Assembly: GCA_031280075.1 (NCBI GenBank)
Contig: JAITHG010000305.1
Coordinates: 1-6,702 of the forward strand
DNA length: 6,702 bases
Direction of reading: 5' to 3'
Origin: Eubacteriales Family XIII. Incertae Sedis bacterium
Lineage (GTDB): Bacteria; Bacillota_A; Clostridia; Peptostreptococcales; Anaerovoracaceae
Position numbers and translations under genes: made by a program
Shown: piece after piece, positions 5,111 to 6,702 of the stretch
How positions within the stretch are numbered: the stretch's first letter is position 1
Layout of the letters: the number at the start of each line of letters is the position of its first letter
Notes under the pieces: model-generated
Database searches by the model: none
Told to the model about the DNA's origin: nothing
Seen by the model: only the letters and a program-made list of their open reading frames with translations

Positions 5111-6124
5111 ATGAAAACGAATCATGTCACAGAGGATACGAGCTACCGGGCGCTGGTCGTCTACGAGGAGGACGGGGGGTATGACTGCCGAGTTGCGGAG
5201 AAGCGCATCGGCGACCTGCCGGAGGGCGAGGTGCTGATTCGCGTCCACTACTCTTCCCTCAATTACAAGGATGCCCTCTCGGCAGCAGGCAACAAGGGGG
5301 TCACGAAGTCCTACCCGCATACGCCTGGAGTCGACGCGGCAGGCATCGTCGTGCGCAGCGATGACCCCGCCTTCCAGGAAGGCGATGCTGTCGTCGTCAC
5401 GGGATCGGTCTTCGGGATGAGTCTGTCAGGCGGGTTGCAGGAGTACATCCGCGTGCCTGCCGGGCTGCCCATCGTGCTCCCCAAGGGTCTGGACATGCGC
5501 CGGAGCATGGAGTACGGCACGGCAGGCATCACCGCCGCCATGTGCGTGCAGCGCCTCGTGGAAAGGCACGGCATCCGCCCAGAGGATGGGGACGTGGCGG
5601 TGTCCGGCGCGACCGGCGGGGTCGGGTGCTACGCGGTGCAGCTGCTTGCGCGACTCGGCTACCGCGTCATCGCTGCGACATCCAAAGCGGACGCAGCGAG
5701 CCTGATGGAGGGCATCGGCGCGGCACAGGTCATCGACCGGAGCGAGATTGACGATACGTCGGGCAGACCCCTTATGCGCCCTCGCTGGAAGGCAGCCATC
5801 GACACGACGGGCGGCAACATCCTCGCGACACTCATCAAGACCACGGCCTACGACGGAGCCATCGCCTGCTGCGGCAATGCCGCCGGGGGCGACCTGCACA
5901 CGACGGTCTTCCCCTTCATCCTGAACGGCGTGACGCTCTACGGCGTGGATTCTGTGAGCTGCACGACCGAATACCGCAGATCCATCTGGGAGCTGCTTGC
6001 GGGTCCGTGGTCACTGCCCTCCCGGCCGGAGATGCTGCGAACAATCCCCCTCGAGGCGGTTCCGGATGCCCTCGCCGCCCTGCGTGCCGGCACGAACACG
6101 GGGCGCGTCGTCGTGGAGCTCTGA
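5111..6124 (+). CDS. yhdH: YhdH/YhfP-family NADPH-dependent reductase (acrylyl-CoA reductase AcuI type)
   Basis: This 337-aa zinc-free medium-chain dehydrogenase/reductase reduces activated double bonds with NADPH; the characterised member, AcuI, reduces acrylyl-CoA to propionyl-CoA. Diagnostic blocks are SSLNYKD (48-54), PGVDAAG (72-78), GTAGITA (136-142), the nucleotide-binding loop SGATGGVG (165-172), PFILNGVTLYGVDSV (268-282) and the C-terminal GRVVVEL. Length is close to the 324-330 aa of E. coli YhdH and B. subtilis YhfP, with about ten extra residues at the N-terminus (MKTNHVTEDT). ATG 5111 follows AAGGAGG by 7 nt, a strong RBS. The enzyme is cytoplasmic. It lies 150 nt after the DUF3825 gene with its own promoter, so no functional link is implied. 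The family is secure; the physiological substrate could be another enoyl-CoA, enone or quinone. Confidence 0.95.
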   Translation: MKTNHVTEDTSYRALVVYEEDGGYDCRVAEKRIGDLPEGEVLIRVHYSSLNYKDALSAAGNKGVTKSYPHTPGVDAAGIVVRSDDPAFQEGDAVVVTGSVFGMSLSGGLQEYIRVPAGLPIVLPKGLDMRRSMEYGTAGITAAMCVQRLVERHGIRPEDGDVAVSGATGGVGCYAVQLLARLGYRVIAATSKADAASLMEGIGAAQVIDRSEIDDTSGRPLMRPRWKAAIDTTGGNILATLIKTTAYDGAIACCGNAAGGDLHTTVFPFILNGVTLYGVDSVSCTTEYRRSIWELLAGPWSLPSRPEMLRTIPLEAVPDALAALRAGTNTGRVVVEL

Positions 6125-6132
6125 GGCAGGAG

Positions 6133-6152
6133 GATTTAATCCTATTTAAATC
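6133..6152. repeat. AT-rich inverted repeat after the reductase gene
   Basis: GATTTAA (6133-6139) and TTAAATC (6146-6152) are perfect inverted repeats separated by 6 nt, in an AT-rich island within GC-rich DNA. There is no GC stem with a T-run, so a standard terminator is not supported. It lies about 35 bp upstream of the next -10 box and could be an operator or an upstream promoter element. Confidence 0.35.
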
Positions 6153-6186
6153 TCAGATAAATTGCAGTTCCATCTTGACACGGTAG

Positions 6187-6192
6187 TATAAT
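6187..6192 (+). promoter_or_regulatory. -10 box for the UBA/DUF4342 gene
   Basis: TATAAT is a perfect -10 hexamer, 53 nt before the start codon. A perfect TTGACA lies at 6175-6180, only 6 nt away, too close to serve as its -35; at usual spacing the only match is a poor TTGCAG with a 19-nt spacer (6162-6167). Confidence 0.55.
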
Positions 6193-6204
6193 TCCACCAA
6201 AAGA

Positions 6205-6219
6205 TCCGCACTGGGCGGA
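6205..6219 (+). repeat. Small hairpin in the leader of the UBA/DUF4342 gene
   Basis: TCCGC-actgg-GCGGA gives a 5-bp stem about 14 nt before the AAGGAGA ribosome binding site. It is within reach to influence translation, but this short stem may be incidental. Confidence 0.28.
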
Positions 6220-6245
6220 GGGGTTGTACAGAAAAGGAGATCGCG

Positions 6246-6702
6246 ATGGATGTCACGTTGGAGCAGATTGATGCACTAAAAAAACGCGCGAATGTGTCCT
6301 ATGAAGAAGCACGCGCGGCCTTGGAGGGCACGGAGGGCGACCTGCTGGAAGCCCTGATCATCTTGGAGCGGGAAGGCAAGACGAAGCACCGGGCAGCAGG
6401 TTACAGCACCAATGGCAGTGTTCCGCAGACGTTTTCCGAATTTGGCGCTGGCTCTGGCGCAGGAACAGGCGCGAGGCACGGCGGGAAAAAGCGCGGTGCG
6501 AACCAAGGCGCGGGCAGCACGGACTGGCAGGGACAGTGGCAGAGCGACGGATGGGGCGGTTCGGACGGATCCTTCTCCGGGAACGGCTCCCGGCATCACG
6601 GCTATGCCGGTGTCGGGGAGGTTCTCTCGCAGCTCTGGTCTGCATTTATGCGCCTGATCGCGCGCGGCAACATCAACCATTTTGAAGTGTTCCGCCATGG
6701 GA
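6246..6702 (+). CDS. UBA-like / DUF4342 protein, 3' end beyond the window
   Basis: 152 codons are visible with no stop. Residues 4-46 form a UBA/TS-N-like three-helix domain (LEQIDALKKRANVSYEEARA, then LEGTEGDLLEALIILEREGK), as in the N-terminus of DUF4342 proteins. Residues about 52-122 are a glycine- and serine-rich, low-complexity linker with several tryptophans, longer than I expect for the family. From about 125 the sequence (VGEVLSQLWSAFMRLIARGN, then NHFEVFRHG) matches the start of the DUF4342 segment, which normally continues into a hydrophobic, probably membrane-associated stretch beyond the window. ATG 6246 follows AAGGAGA by 5 nt. The function of the family is unknown. Confidence 0.85.
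   Translation, partial: MDVTLEQIDALKKRANVSYEEARAALEGTEGDLLEALIILEREGKTKHRAAGYSTNGSVPQTFSEFGAGSGAGTGARHGGKKRGANQGAGSTDWQGQWQSDGWGGSDGSFSGNGSRHHGYAGVGEVLSQLWSAFMRLIARGNINHFEVFRHG

Noticed and set aside
4370..5320. 316-codon minus-strand frame spanning two genes
   Set aside because: It overlaps the DUF3825 end, the intergenic hairpin and the YhdH start in antisense, and no plausible protein emerges.
6175..6192. TTGACA and TATAAT as a standard sigma-70 promoter
   Set aside because: The spacer is only 6 nt instead of about 17, so the TTGACA cannot act as the -35 of this -10.
3233..6702. DUF3825, YhdH and DUF4342 genes as one functional system
   Set aside because: They share a strand, but gaps of 150 and 121 nt, separate -10 boxes and unrelated functions argue for independent units.

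Overview
The window is GC-rich bacterial DNA that looks chromosomal and densely coded. It uses strong AGGAGG-type ribosome binding sites and -10 boxes of the form GGTATAAT. A UBA/DUF4342 protein at the right edge, together with these signals, points to a GC-rich Firmicute. A member of the Negativicutes (Selenomonas-like) or a GC-rich clostridium would fit, but this placement is inference. I see no tRNA, rRNA, CRISPR array, transposase or phage gene.

Left half, minus strand (15-2980): a three-gene cluster. It is read from a divergent promoter near 3094-3102 and encodes a cytoplasmic molybdopterin oxidoreductase catalytic subunit (767 aa), its small two-cluster [4Fe-4S] partner (113 aa) and an unrecognised 65-aa protein. 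The pair should form a soluble molybdenum or tungsten redox enzyme. Neither subunit has a Tat signal, and no membrane anchor is encoded in the window. The substrate cannot be read from the sequence. The closest sequence style I recall is the MopB branch that includes anaerobic aromatic and catechol dehydroxylases.

Centre (2981-3232): a 252-bp divergent control region. It holds two back-to-back extended -10 boxes, a 10-bp GC palindrome lying where both -35 boxes would be, and a leader hairpin just before the next start codon.

Right half, plus strand: a 575-aa protein with a C-terminal DUF3825 domain and an apparent second, diverged copy of its core motif in the N-terminal half; then a YhdH/YhfP (AcuI-type) medium-chain reductase; then the start of a UBA + glycine-rich + DUF4342 protein cut by the window end. 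The last two each have their own -10 box and RBS. They look like separate transcription units, not a functional operon with the DUF3825 gene.

The points most worth following are the duplicated DUF3825 protein with its structured leader and flanking 21-bp direct repeats, and the unusual cysteine pattern of the Mo enzyme. Neither is demonstrated to be a new system; the DUF3825 locus is the best candidate here.
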